Origin: Prochlorococcus sp. AG-347-E03
GTDB lineage: Bacteria; Cyanobacteriota; Cyanobacteriia; PCC-6307; Cyanobiaceae
DNA: 52,568 nt
Assembly (NCBI GenBank): GCA_003279115.1
Contig: QCBG01000003.1
Location: 1 to 52,568 of the forward strand
Direction of reading: 5' to 3'
Under the pieces are notes generated by a model. The model searched no databases, was not told where the DNA came from, and saw only the letters and a program-made list of their open reading frames with translations. A program made the translations under genes and the position numbers. Below, piece after piece: positions 15,249-22,628 of this stretch; position 1 is the stretch's first letter; the number at the start of each line of letters is the position of its first letter.

Positions 15249-17237
15249 TCAGTGCTCTGAAGGAGTGCTTTTAAGATGATAACTTTTTTTAGCAAAAATA
15301 TTTGCCTTGTCTTTTTTTATCTCTCTTATTTTTAGCCAAACAAGTAAAGCAGTTAAATCAGCTTTGCTAACCCCAGGAATTTTTGAAGCATCACCAAAAT
15401 TTTTTGGCTTTATCTTATTCAAATTTTCTCTAGCTTCTAAAGATAATGTATCTATTTTTTCGTAATTTATTTCTTGAGGCAGAGATTTACAACTTTGACG
15501 ATTTATTTGTTCAATGCTGTTTTTTTGTCTTTTAAGATAACCCTCGTATTTAATATCTATTTCAACACCTTCTTGTATTGAAGAAGCTATATTTTTTTCA
15601 ATCAAATTATATTTAATTAAATCTGAATAATGAAAGTTTGGTCTTTTTAAGAGTTCTTTCAAAGTTGTTGAACCTTTGATTTTTGATCCAGTGGCTAATT
15701 CTAATTTTTTTGATATTTCATCAGTGTTTTTTATACGAGTGTTTTTTAATCTTAATTTCTCTTCTTCAAGGAGTTTCATTTTTTCTTGATAGACCGACCA
15801 TCTTTTCTCATCAATTAGCCCTATTTCATAACCTAATGGGGTTAATCGCCTATCTGCATTATCTCCTCTAAGGGTCAATCTGTATTCACTCCTACTAGTA
15901 AGAACTCTATATGGTTCTTTGAGATCTTTGGTAATTAAATCATTGATCATTGTTCCTATATAGCTGCTTTCTCTAGTGAAGATTATTGGATCTTTTTTGT
16001 TTAGTTTTCTTGTTGCATTGACTCCGGCTACTAATCCTTGTGCTGCTGCTTCTTCATAACCAGTAGTTCCATTAATTTGTCCAGCACTAAATAAATATTC
16101 AATTTCTTTGGTTTCGAGTGATGTTTGGAGTTGTGTTGCAGGTATATAGTCATACTCGACAGCATAAGCTGGTCGCAACATTTTACATTCATTTAATCCA
16201 GGTAAGGTTCTTAGAAGTTCTAGTTGAATACTTTCAGGTAAACCTGTAGAGAATCCTTGAACATATATTTCAGGGGTATTAATTCCTTCTGGTTCTAAGA
16301 AAATTTGATGTGATTCTTTATCAGCAAATTTAACTATTTTATCTTCAATTGATGGACAATATCTTGGCCCCTTACTATCAATAAAACCACCGTAAATGGG
16401 AGTTAAATGTAAATTGTCTCGAATTAGTTGATGCGTTTTGGTGGTTGTTCTTGTGATATGACAACTAACTTGGGGCATATTATTTTTGATATCTGGATCA
16501 AACGAAAAATATTTATCTGCTGCAGTACTTGGTTGAATATCTAATTCATCAAAAATGATACTTCTTTTATCAACTCTTGCTGGAGTTCCCGTTTTTAAAC
16601 GTTCTGTTTTAATACCAATTTCGTGTAAATTTTGAGTAAGACCTTTTGCTGCTTGTTCGCCCGATCTACCAGCTGACATTGATTTATTTCCTATCCATAT
16701 TCTTCCTTCTAAGAACGTACCAGCTGTGATGATAACTGATCTTGCTGAATAATAACTACCAAAGAAAGTCCTTACACCCTTTATTCTTTTTTTTACGATT
16801 TTTTTTGAGTTCAATCCAATTTCTTCAGTTTTTCCGATATCTAGTCCAGTAATCATTGCTTCTTTTAATGATAAATTATCTGTATTTTGTAGTATTTCAA
16901 TCATCTTTTTTGAGTATTCTCTTTTATCTGTCTGAGCTCTTAGTGCCCATACAGCTGGACCTCTACTTGCATTTAATATTCTTTTTTGTATAGCTGTCTC
17001 ATCAGCTAATTTACCAATAATTCCACCTAATGCATCAACTTCATGTACCAACTGACTTTTTGCTGGGCCGCCAACAGCAGGGTTGCAAGGTTGCCAGGCA
17101 ATCCTATCTAAATTGATTGTAAATAAGGCCGTAGAAAATCCTAATTTTGCTGTTGTTATAGCGGCTTCGCATCCTGCATGTCCTCCACCAATAACGATGA
17201 CATCAAAAGATTCATTTGTTGAGTGATGATCTTGCAT
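15249..17237 (-). CDS. mnmG: tRNA uridine-5-carboxymethylaminomethyl modification enzyme MnmG (GidA)
   Basis: With MnmE, MnmG installs the cmnm5 group on the wobble uridine of certain tRNAs, using FAD and folate-derived carbon. The 662-residue length is standard. The N-terminal FAD Rossmann motif is [14 protein letters not shown] at about residues 14-27, followed by the family stretch [41 protein letters not shown] lies near residue 390, and the C-terminal helical domain binds MnmE. The gene starts 12 bases after the dnaB stop, and its TGA overlaps the open upstream frame of the chorismate-lyase-like gene. Its place in this leftward run suggests co-expression with dnaB and rplI. Confidence 0.97.
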   Translation of the reverse strand: MQDHHSTNESFDVIVIGGGHAGCEAAITTAKLGFSTALFTINLDRIAWQPCNPAVGGPAKSQLVHEVDALGGIIGKLADETAIQKRILNASRGPAVWALRAQTDKREYSKKMIEILQNTDNLSLKEAMITGLDIGKTEEIGLNSKKIVKKRIKGVRTFFGSYYSARSVIITAGTFLEGRIWIGNKSMSAGRSGEQAAKGLTQNLHEIGIKTERLKTGTPARVDKRSIIFDELDIQPSTAADKYFSFDPDIKNNMPQVSCHITRTTTKTHQLIRDNLHLTPIYGGFIDSKGPRYCPSIEDKIVKFADKESHQIFLEPEGINTPEIYVQGFSTGLPESIQLELLRTLPGLNECKMLRPAYAVEYDYIPATQLQTSLETKEIEYLFSAGQINGTTGYEEAAAQGLVAGVNATRKLNKKDPIIFTRESSYIGTMINDLITKDLKEPYRVLTSRSEYRLTLRGDNADRRLTPLGYEIGLIDEKRWSVYQEKMKLLEEEKLRLKNTRIKNTDEISKKLELATGSKIKGSTTLKELLKRPNFHYSDLIKYNLIEKNIASSIQEGVEIDIKYEGYLKRQKNSIEQINRQSCKSLPQEINYEKIDTLSLEARENLNKIKPKNFGDASKIPGVSKADLTALLVWLKIREIKKDKANIFAKKSYHLKSTPSEH

Positions 17238-17249
17238 TTTAGGATTGAT

Positions 17250-18632
17250 TTAATTAGCTAAATTCCTAAATCTCGTAAATTGAGGTTCAAATAATAATTT
17301 AACAGTTCCTACGGGTCCATTTCTATGTTTAGTGACAATGATTTCTGTAATTCCTCTATCTTCAGTCTCTGGATTATAGTATTCGTCTCTATAAATCATT
17401 AATACTAAATCTGCGTCTTGTTCAATAGATCCTGATTCTCTTAAATCGCTTAACATTGGTCTTTTATTTGTTCTAGACTCTACCCCTCTACTAAGCTGAG
17501 ATAAAGCTACTACTGGTACTTTTAATTCTCTGGCCATGCTTTTAAGACCTCTTGTTATTCGTGAAAGTTCTTGCACTCTATTATCAGGGGTTGATCCTTC
17601 CATCAACTGAAGGTAATCAATCACAATTAATCCAAGTTCTTTTTTTTGTTCAGCTATTAATCTTCTGCACAGAGATCTCATCTCTAAAACACTTAAGTTA
17701 GGCTTGTCATCTATAAATATTGGTAATTGACCTAATGAATTGATACCTTCTCCGAGTAATGGCCATTCATCTTGCTGTAATCTTCCTGTTCTTAGCCTGC
17801 CACTCTCGATTCCAACTTCCATAGAGAGCAATCTATATGTCAATTGTTCTTTACTCATTTCAAGGCTAAATACACACACAGGTAAATCTTGCGATTGTGC
17901 AACATTTTTTGCCAGATTAAGAACCATTGAAGTTTTTCCCATTGAAGGTCTTCCAGCAACAATTATTAAATCACTTCTTTGAAAACCTTGAGTCATCGCA
18001 TCAAGGTCGTAGAAATTTACTGGAATACCAGCTACTGAAGTACCTAATGATCTTGACTCTATTTCATTGAAAGTACTTGTAAGGATTTCAGCTGCCTGAG
18101 TCAGGCCTTTTGAAGGTTTTTCTTGGCTGATTTCAAATATTTTTTGCTCTGCTTTGTCTAGAACTTCATTAGTATCTTGAGTTTGATCAAAACCTAGTTG
18201 AACCACCTCATTTCCAGATTTGATAAGTTGCCTCCTCATGAATTTGTCGTTAATCAAATTAGCAACTTGTTCTATGGAAGCGGTTGAGGAAACATTTTCA
18301 ACTAATTCTACTAGTTTGCTGTTCCCTCCAATTTTTTCTAGTGATCCATTATCTGCTAACCATGCACTCATTGATGTTAAATCAGTTGGTTTACCTTGGG
18401 TATGCAACATTAATGCTGTTTTATAAATCTCTTGATGGGCATTTATATAAAAAGCTTCAGGTTTAATTAAGTCTGCAATTCTACCGATCGCGTCTGGATC
18501 AAGAAGAATGCCACCAAGAATAGCTTCCTCTGCTTGAACGTTTTGAGGAGGGACTAATCCAGCATTTACAGTATTAAAATCTGTTTTAAAATTTTTATTT
18601 TGCCCATTATTTGGAAAAGGTACGGAAACCAT
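17250..18632 (-). CDS. dnaB: replicative DNA helicase DnaB
   Basis: Hexameric 5'-3' helicase of the replication fork. The 460-residue protein has the N-terminal primase-interacting domain (about 27-130, starting PPQNVQAEEAILGGILLDP) and a RecA-like C-terminal domain. Walker A is GRPSMGKT at 227-234, Walker B is LIVIDYLQLM, and the arginine-finger region carries LSRGVESR and RPMLSDLRESGSIEQDAD. No intein is present, unlike dnaB in several other cyanobacteria. It sits 58 bases downstream of rplI and 12 bases upstream of mnmG. The gap to rplI contains TATATA-like sequence that could hold a weak promoter. Confidence 0.98.
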   Translation of the reverse strand: MVSVPFPNNGQNKNFKTDFNTVNAGLVPPQNVQAEEAILGGILLDPDAIGRIADLIKPEAFYINAHQEIYKTALMLHTQGKPTDLTSMSAWLADNGSLEKIGGNSKLVELVENVSSTASIEQVANLINDKFMRRQLIKSGNEVVQLGFDQTQDTNEVLDKAEQKIFEISQEKPSKGLTQAAEILTSTFNEIESRSLGTSVAGIPVNFYDLDAMTQGFQRSDLIIVAGRPSMGKTSMVLNLAKNVAQSQDLPVCVFSLEMSKEQLTYRLLSMEVGIESGRLRTGRLQQDEWPLLGEGINSLGQLPIFIDDKPNLSVLEMRSLCRRLIAEQKKELGLIVIDYLQLMEGSTPDNRVQELSRITRGLKSMARELKVPVVALSQLSRGVESRTNKRPMLSDLRESGSIEQDADLVLMIYRDEYYNPETEDRGITEIIVTKHRNGPVGTVKLLFEPQFTRFRNLAN

Positions 18633-18690
18633 ATCTTTAATTGCTTAGATATATACTCTGGCTACTTTTCAAAATAATGCAACAAATTGA

Positions 18691-19146
18691 TTAACTTGTT
18701 ACTTCAATATTTACTTCTGCATTTACTTCTGAATGTAATTTTATTTTTGCAGTAAAGGAACCTAAATTATGAATATCAGGAACTGTGATGTTTCTTCTAT
18801 CAATTTCTTTTTTAGTAGCTGCTTCTATTGCTTCTGCAACATCTCCATTGGTAACTGTTCCAAAAAGCACGCCATCTTCTCCAACCTGTTTTTTAATAGT
18901 GAATCTACCTATTGTTGATAATGCAGTTTGGAAGTCTAAAGCTTCTTGCTTTAATTTATCAGCAGCAATTTTTTCTTTTTCTTTTTTCCTTTCAATTTGT
19001 TTAAGAACAGCTGGTGTTACATTCATTGCTTTTCCATAAGGTAATAGGAAATTCCTTGCATATCCAGGCGCTACTTCAACTAGATCACCTTCTTTACCAA
19101 GTGATGCTATTGATTCAGTTAATGCGACTTGTACTCTTTTAGCCAT
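18691..19146 (-). CDS. rplI: 50S ribosomal protein L9
   Basis: Component of the large ribosomal subunit that binds 23S rRNA near the L1 stalk. The start is placed at the ATG giving [12 protein letters not shown], because L9 proteins begin near this point; the frame is open five codons further. The resulting 151 residues are the normal bacterial length. The N-terminal domain has [22 protein letters not shown], the signature region of L9. A long connecting helix follows ([21 protein letters not shown]), then the C-terminal domain with [14 protein letters not shown]. It lies between the desaturase gene (20 bases upstream) and dnaB (58 bases downstream); rplI next to dnaB is a widespread arrangement. 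Confidence 0.96.
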   Translation of the reverse strand: MAKRVQVALTESIASLGKEGDLVEVAPGYARNFLLPYGKAMNVTPAVLKQIERKKEKEKIAADKLKQEALDFQTALSTIGRFTIKKQVGEDGVLFGTVTNGDVAEAIEAATKKEIDRRNITVPDIHNLGSFTAKIKLHSEVNAEVNIEVTS

Positions 19147-19166
19147 GAAAATATTGAACAATATAA

Positions 19167-20105
19167 TTAATAATAAGACCTAGAGGGTAACTTTACTTTT
19201 TTTGCAAGACCAAATTTCGCAAGAATCTTAATATGTTCCCAAGTTATATCGATTTGACCTCTAAATAATCCCTGTTTTGCCGAATTGGGAAATGCATGAT
19301 GATTATTATGCCAACCTTCTCCAAATGTTAATGCAGCAACCCACGCATTGTTTTTAGAAGAATCACCACTTTCAAATGGCGCTTTACCCCAACAATGAGT
19401 AGCTGAATTTACTAGCCAAGTTATGTGATAAACCACAACAAGCCTTAATGGAATTCCCCATAGCACCAAAGCCCAACCTCCAACTCCTAATTTTTGTCCT
19501 ATTGCATACAAAGAAAATCCAATAGGAATTTGTAAAAATAAAAAATATTTATTTAAGAATCTATAGTATGGATCCTTGATTAAATCTGCACTTAGTTTTG
19601 GAACAGCTTTTAGTGCTTCAACGTCTTTAAACATCCAACCCATATGACTCCACCAAAACCCCTTTTTACTATTGTGATGATCTACTTCAGTATCTGAAAA
19701 AGAGTGGTGATGCCTATGTAAACCTACCCAATCTATTGGTCCATGCTGGCAACTTATGGCTCCACAGGTAGCAAAAAATCTTTCTAACCATCTCGGAACA
19801 ATGAACGATCTGTGTGATAACAATCTGTGATATCCAAGAGTGACACCTAAACAAGCAGTTACCCAGTAAAAAAATAATAATGATGTGACTGCAGGAAGAC
19901 TCCAAAATTTTGGTTGTATAGCTATAAGAGAAAGAATATGAATTGCAACCATGAAAACTATTGTTCCCCAAGTTTTATGTAGTCTTGGAGGATATCTTTT
20001 TGAATGACTGGAAGGTTCCAGTAATTTTTCTGAGAGTTCTACAACTTTTTCAGCTGGGACAGGTTTTTTTAATTTTGCTGTTTCTTGGAAAATTATTGAA
20101 TTCAT
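19167..20105 (-). CDS. membrane fatty-acid desaturase (acyl-CoA/acyl-lipid delta-9 type)
   Basis: Introduces a double bond into fatty acyl chains, adjusting membrane fluidity. The 312-residue protein has the three histidine boxes of integral-membrane diiron desaturases: HRLLSH (93-98), HRHHH (130-134) and HNNHH (266-270). Four likely transmembrane segments lie between and around them. The box sequences match the delta-9 stearoyl/DesC group, but regiospecificity and whether the substrate is a lipid or acyl-ACP cannot be told by eye. It heads the leftward run into rplI and dnaB, so a low-temperature or membrane signal at its promoter could also affect those genes. A DNA-binding-like gene is divergent 75 bases away. 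Confidence 0.92.
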   Translation of the reverse strand: MNSIIFQETAKLKKPVPAEKVVELSEKLLEPSSHSKRYPPRLHKTWGTIVFMVAIHILSLIAIQPKFWSLPAVTSLLFFYWVTACLGVTLGYHRLLSHRSFIVPRWLERFFATCGAISCQHGPIDWVGLHRHHHSFSDTEVDHHNSKKGFWWSHMGWMFKDVEALKAVPKLSADLIKDPYYRFLNKYFLFLQIPIGFSLYAIGQKLGVGGWALVLWGIPLRLVVVYHITWLVNSATHCWGKAPFESGDSSKNNAWVAALTFGEGWHNNHHAFPNSAKQGLFRGQIDITWEHIKILAKFGLAKKVKLPSRSYY

Positions 20106-20180
20106 GATATTGAAATACTATTTTCAAAATTACCGATATGTAATATTATCATACTATACTATTGATAAGTTTAATTATCT
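20106..20180. promoter_or_regulatory. divergent promoter region, desaturase / DNA-binding-like gene
   Basis: This 75-base gap must serve both divergent genes. On the plus strand TATACT (20155-20160) is a good -10 candidate without a matching -35. It lies inside an inverted repeat, TTATCA (20146-20151) and TGATAA (20163-20168), with an 11-base spacer. A second repeat, TTGAAA/TTTCAA (20110-20127), sits just before the desaturase ATG. Function is inferred from position only. Confidence 0.45.
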
Positions 20181-20879
20181 GTGAGTCTCGGATATCGCGA
20201 TAAATTATCTAGGGGTCGAAGGGCTATGGCTCATTTGATACACCTCTGGCATGAGAGAAATGGATGGTCACACAGAGTTCTGCCATTACTTTCTGAAGTT
20301 CTTGATTTAGGTAAAGTTCATAATTCGCAAATTTCTAATCTTAGGAATGGGAAGTTATCTTCGCCAGGTCCTGAGGTTTTTCTTGCTTTAGCTCAAGTTA
20401 ATATGATTCTTGATCAAGGTATAGAAAAAATCAGGGATCGTTTTGAAAGTGATTACCCAGAGTTATGGAAATCTTTGGAAGAGTCTGCATTACCCCTAAA
20501 AAATGATTCTGGTAATCCATTGTCGGCCGGTGAGTTATTCGAGATATTTTCAGGCTTAAAATCTCTACCATCATCTTTTGACTGGTACATAGAAGATGAA
20601 GAAGCTTCTGCTTTAAGTGATGCTCTTTCAGTGCATTTTTGTCAGGATAAGGCTTGGAGATCATGTAAAATTCAGGTAATGGAAGCCTATGCTGTCAATA
20701 AATCTGCCCGCAGAGAACGTTTTGCTGAGGTAATAGCGGGAATTAGAGATTATACGGCAGAAGAATTAGATGGAGAACTTCTTGATTTATATGAGGCTTC
20801 AAAAAAACTTTCTTATTTTCAGGGTAGAGGACCCAATGCTTTCCTCGCAGAATTAAGAAATTTAGCTTCCGAAAAATAA
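20181..20879 (+). CDS. hypothetical protein with helix-turn-helix-like N-terminus
   Basis: I do not recognise a named family in this 232-residue soluble protein. Residues about 24-75 (containing LGKVHNSQISNLRNGKLSSP and then FLALAQVN) have the helix pattern and the conserved SN-LRNGK-xxP of XRE-type DNA-binding domains, so a regulator is plausible. The rest is helical and acidic, with no membrane segment. The GTG at 20181 keeps the conserved-looking GYRDKLSRGRRAMAHL; the ATG at 20226 is the alternative and has AAGGG just upstream. It is divergent from the desaturase gene and 18 bases upstream of the PLP-enzyme gene, so it could control either side. Confidence 0.7.
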   Translation: MSLGYRDKLSRGRRAMAHLIHLWHERNGWSHRVLPLLSEVLDLGKVHNSQISNLRNGKLSSPGPEVFLALAQVNMILDQGIEKIRDRFESDYPELWKSLEESALPLKNDSGNPLSAGELFEIFSGLKSLPSSFDWYIEDEEASALSDALSVHFCQDKAWRSCKIQVMEAYAVNKSARRERFAEVIAGIRDYTAEELDGELLDLYEASKKLSYFQGRGPNAFLAELRNLASEK

Positions 20880-20897
20880 CATGAATTTTCATAATAA

Positions 20898-22190
20898 ATG
20901 ACGCTAAACAATAACTTAAAATTGGCTGAAAACGCTGTTCTTTCTGTCGAAGAGAGTTTAAGTGAAGTTTTCCAAGAAAGGTCCAATCAGGTTTTTCAGA
21001 AATTAGAAAATATTTTGACAATTTTTAAGGAAGAAAAAGTTTCTACTAGTCATTTCAATCAATCTTCGGGTAGTGGTCATGATGATATATCTAGAGAAAA
21101 AATTGATGCGGTTTTTGCAAGATTGTTTCTCGCTGAAAAAGCAGCTGTGAGGATGCAATTTGTAAGTGGAACGCATGCAATAAGTTCTGTTTTATTTGGA
21201 ATTCTTAGACCTGGAGATGTAATGTTATCTCTTACAGGACAACCATATGACACGTTAGAAGAAGTTATAGGAATAAGGGGAGGAGGTAAAGGCTCACTTA
21301 AAGATTTTGAGATTGAATATAAACAAATAAATATCTGCGAGAATTTTGATTCTTTTGAAGAAAAAATTGTACATTCTTTTAAAGAAAATTCATGCAAATT
21401 AGTATTCATACAAAAAAGTTGTGGATATAGTTGGAGAAAGTCTCTTACGAATCATCAGATAGAGAAAATTTGTAGCCTTATTCATTCTCTTGATCCTAAC
21501 TGTATATGTTTTGTTGATAACTGTTATGGGGAGCTTGTTGAAGATAGTGAACCAATTTCTAAAGGGGCTAATATAATTGCTGGATCATTGATTAAAAATT
21601 TGGGAGGAACAATAGTTCCTACTGGTGGTTACGTTGCAGGAGATGCAGAGTTGGTTGAGATGGCATGTTCTAGATTAACTTCACCAGGTATTGGTTCATC
21701 TGCAGGAATAAATTTTGGACTAGGAAGATTAATTTTGCAGGGTTTGTTTTTAGCGCCACAAATTGTTCACGAATCACTAAAAGGTGCTGATATGGTTGCA
21801 GCAGTTTTTAAAAATTTGGGATTTAAGGTTTTGCCAGAGCCAGCAACTTATAGATCTGATCTAATTCAGTCAGTAAGGTTGAATAATCCTGATTTGGTAC
21901 AAAAAGTTTGTCAATCTTTTCAAAATTCTTCACCAGTAGATTCTTTTCTTAATGTTGTTCCATCATCAATGGATGGATATGATTCAAAATTATTAATGGC
22001 AGGAGGTACATTTATTGAAGGTAGTACAAGTGAATTTTCCGCTGATGCTCCTCTAAGAGATCCTTACAATATTTTTGTTCAAGGTGGTTCTCACATAGCT
22101 CACATCAAAATTGCACTAATTCAACTATTATCTGAACTACTAGAGGAAAAATTAATTTCAAAGGATTCTCTATTTTCTTTATCAATTTAA
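20898..22190 (+). CDS. PLP-dependent enzyme, methionine gamma-lyase / aluminium-resistance family
   Basis: A 430-residue fold-type I PLP enzyme related to cystathionine and methionine lyases (the Met_gamma_lyase, formerly aluminium resistance, family). Visible landmarks are FVSGTHAISSVLFGIL with the cofactor-binding loop, FVDNCYGELVE, and SLIKNLGGTIVPTGGYVAG, where Lys233 is the likely Schiff-base lysine. The name aluminium resistance comes from early annotation; the real substrate is not established. Its stop is two bases before gcvH, so it is in the gcvH-gcvP transcription unit, which hints at amino-acid catabolism. The upstream HTH-like gene is 18 bases away. Confidence 0.88.
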   Translation: MTLNNNLKLAENAVLSVEESLSEVFQERSNQVFQKLENILTIFKEEKVSTSHFNQSSGSGHDDISREKIDAVFARLFLAEKAAVRMQFVSGTHAISSVLFGILRPGDVMLSLTGQPYDTLEEVIGIRGGGKGSLKDFEIEYKQINICENFDSFEEKIVHSFKENSCKLVFIQKSCGYSWRKSLTNHQIEKICSLIHSLDPNCICFVDNCYGELVEDSEPISKGANIIAGSLIKNLGGTIVPTGGYVAGDAELVEMACSRLTSPGIGSSAGINFGLGRLILQGLFLAPQIVHESLKGADMVAAVFKNLGFKVLPEPATYRSDLIQSVRLNNPDLVQKVCQSFQNSSPVDSFLNVVPSSMDGYDSKLLMAGGTFIEGSTSEFSADAPLRDPYNIFVQGGSHIAHIKIALIQLLSELLEEKLISKDSLFSLSI

Positions 22191-22192
22191 TC

Positions 22193-22582
22193 ATGTCTTA
22201 CCAGTTTCCAGACAACCTTAACTATGCTGATACCCATGAGTATGTCTTGGAAGAAAATGGATTGTTTAAAATTGGAGTCAGTGAATTTGCTATAGATCAA
22301 TTAGGCGATATCGTTTTTGTTGAGTTAGCTGATCAAGGGAAGATTTTAGAGAAAGGTGAGACTTTTGGAACAATAGAATCCGTAAAGGCCGTTGAGGAAG
22401 TCTACCTGCCTTTTTCAGGGGAAATAGTAACTGTAAATGAAAGTGTTATTGATAACCCTGAGCTTTTACAGAATGATCCTATTGGAGAAGGTTGGTTAGT
22501 TATTTTGAAACCAGAATCAGAAGTATCAATTGCTGATTTGTTGACTTCTGAGGAATATCAATCAAAGGTGGTACCAAAATAA
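22193..22582 (+). CDS. gcvH: glycine cleavage system H protein
   Basis: Lipoyl carrier that shuttles the aminomethyl group from GcvP to GcvT. The 129-residue length is normal. The lipoyl-attachment motif is ESVKAVEE, with the acceptor lysine at residue 65. The N-terminal YADTHEYVLEENG and central LGDIVFVELADQG are also characteristic of GcvH. It lies two bases after the PLP-enzyme gene and 46 bases before gcvP. No glycine-riboswitch-like structure is visible upstream. Confidence 0.98.
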   Translation: MSYQFPDNLNYADTHEYVLEENGLFKIGVSEFAIDQLGDIVFVELADQGKILEKGETFGTIESVKAVEEVYLPFSGEIVTVNESVIDNPELLQNDPIGEGWLVILKPESEVSIADLLTSEEYQSKVVPK

Positions 22583-22628
22583 GACAAATTTTTTAAAAGG
22601 AGCTATTTTAAAGAAAAATATTTTAAAT

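Noticed and set aside
17250..18632. Possible intein in dnaB (also checked dnaX)
   Set aside because: Both proteins are of normal length and their catalytic motifs are uninterrupted.
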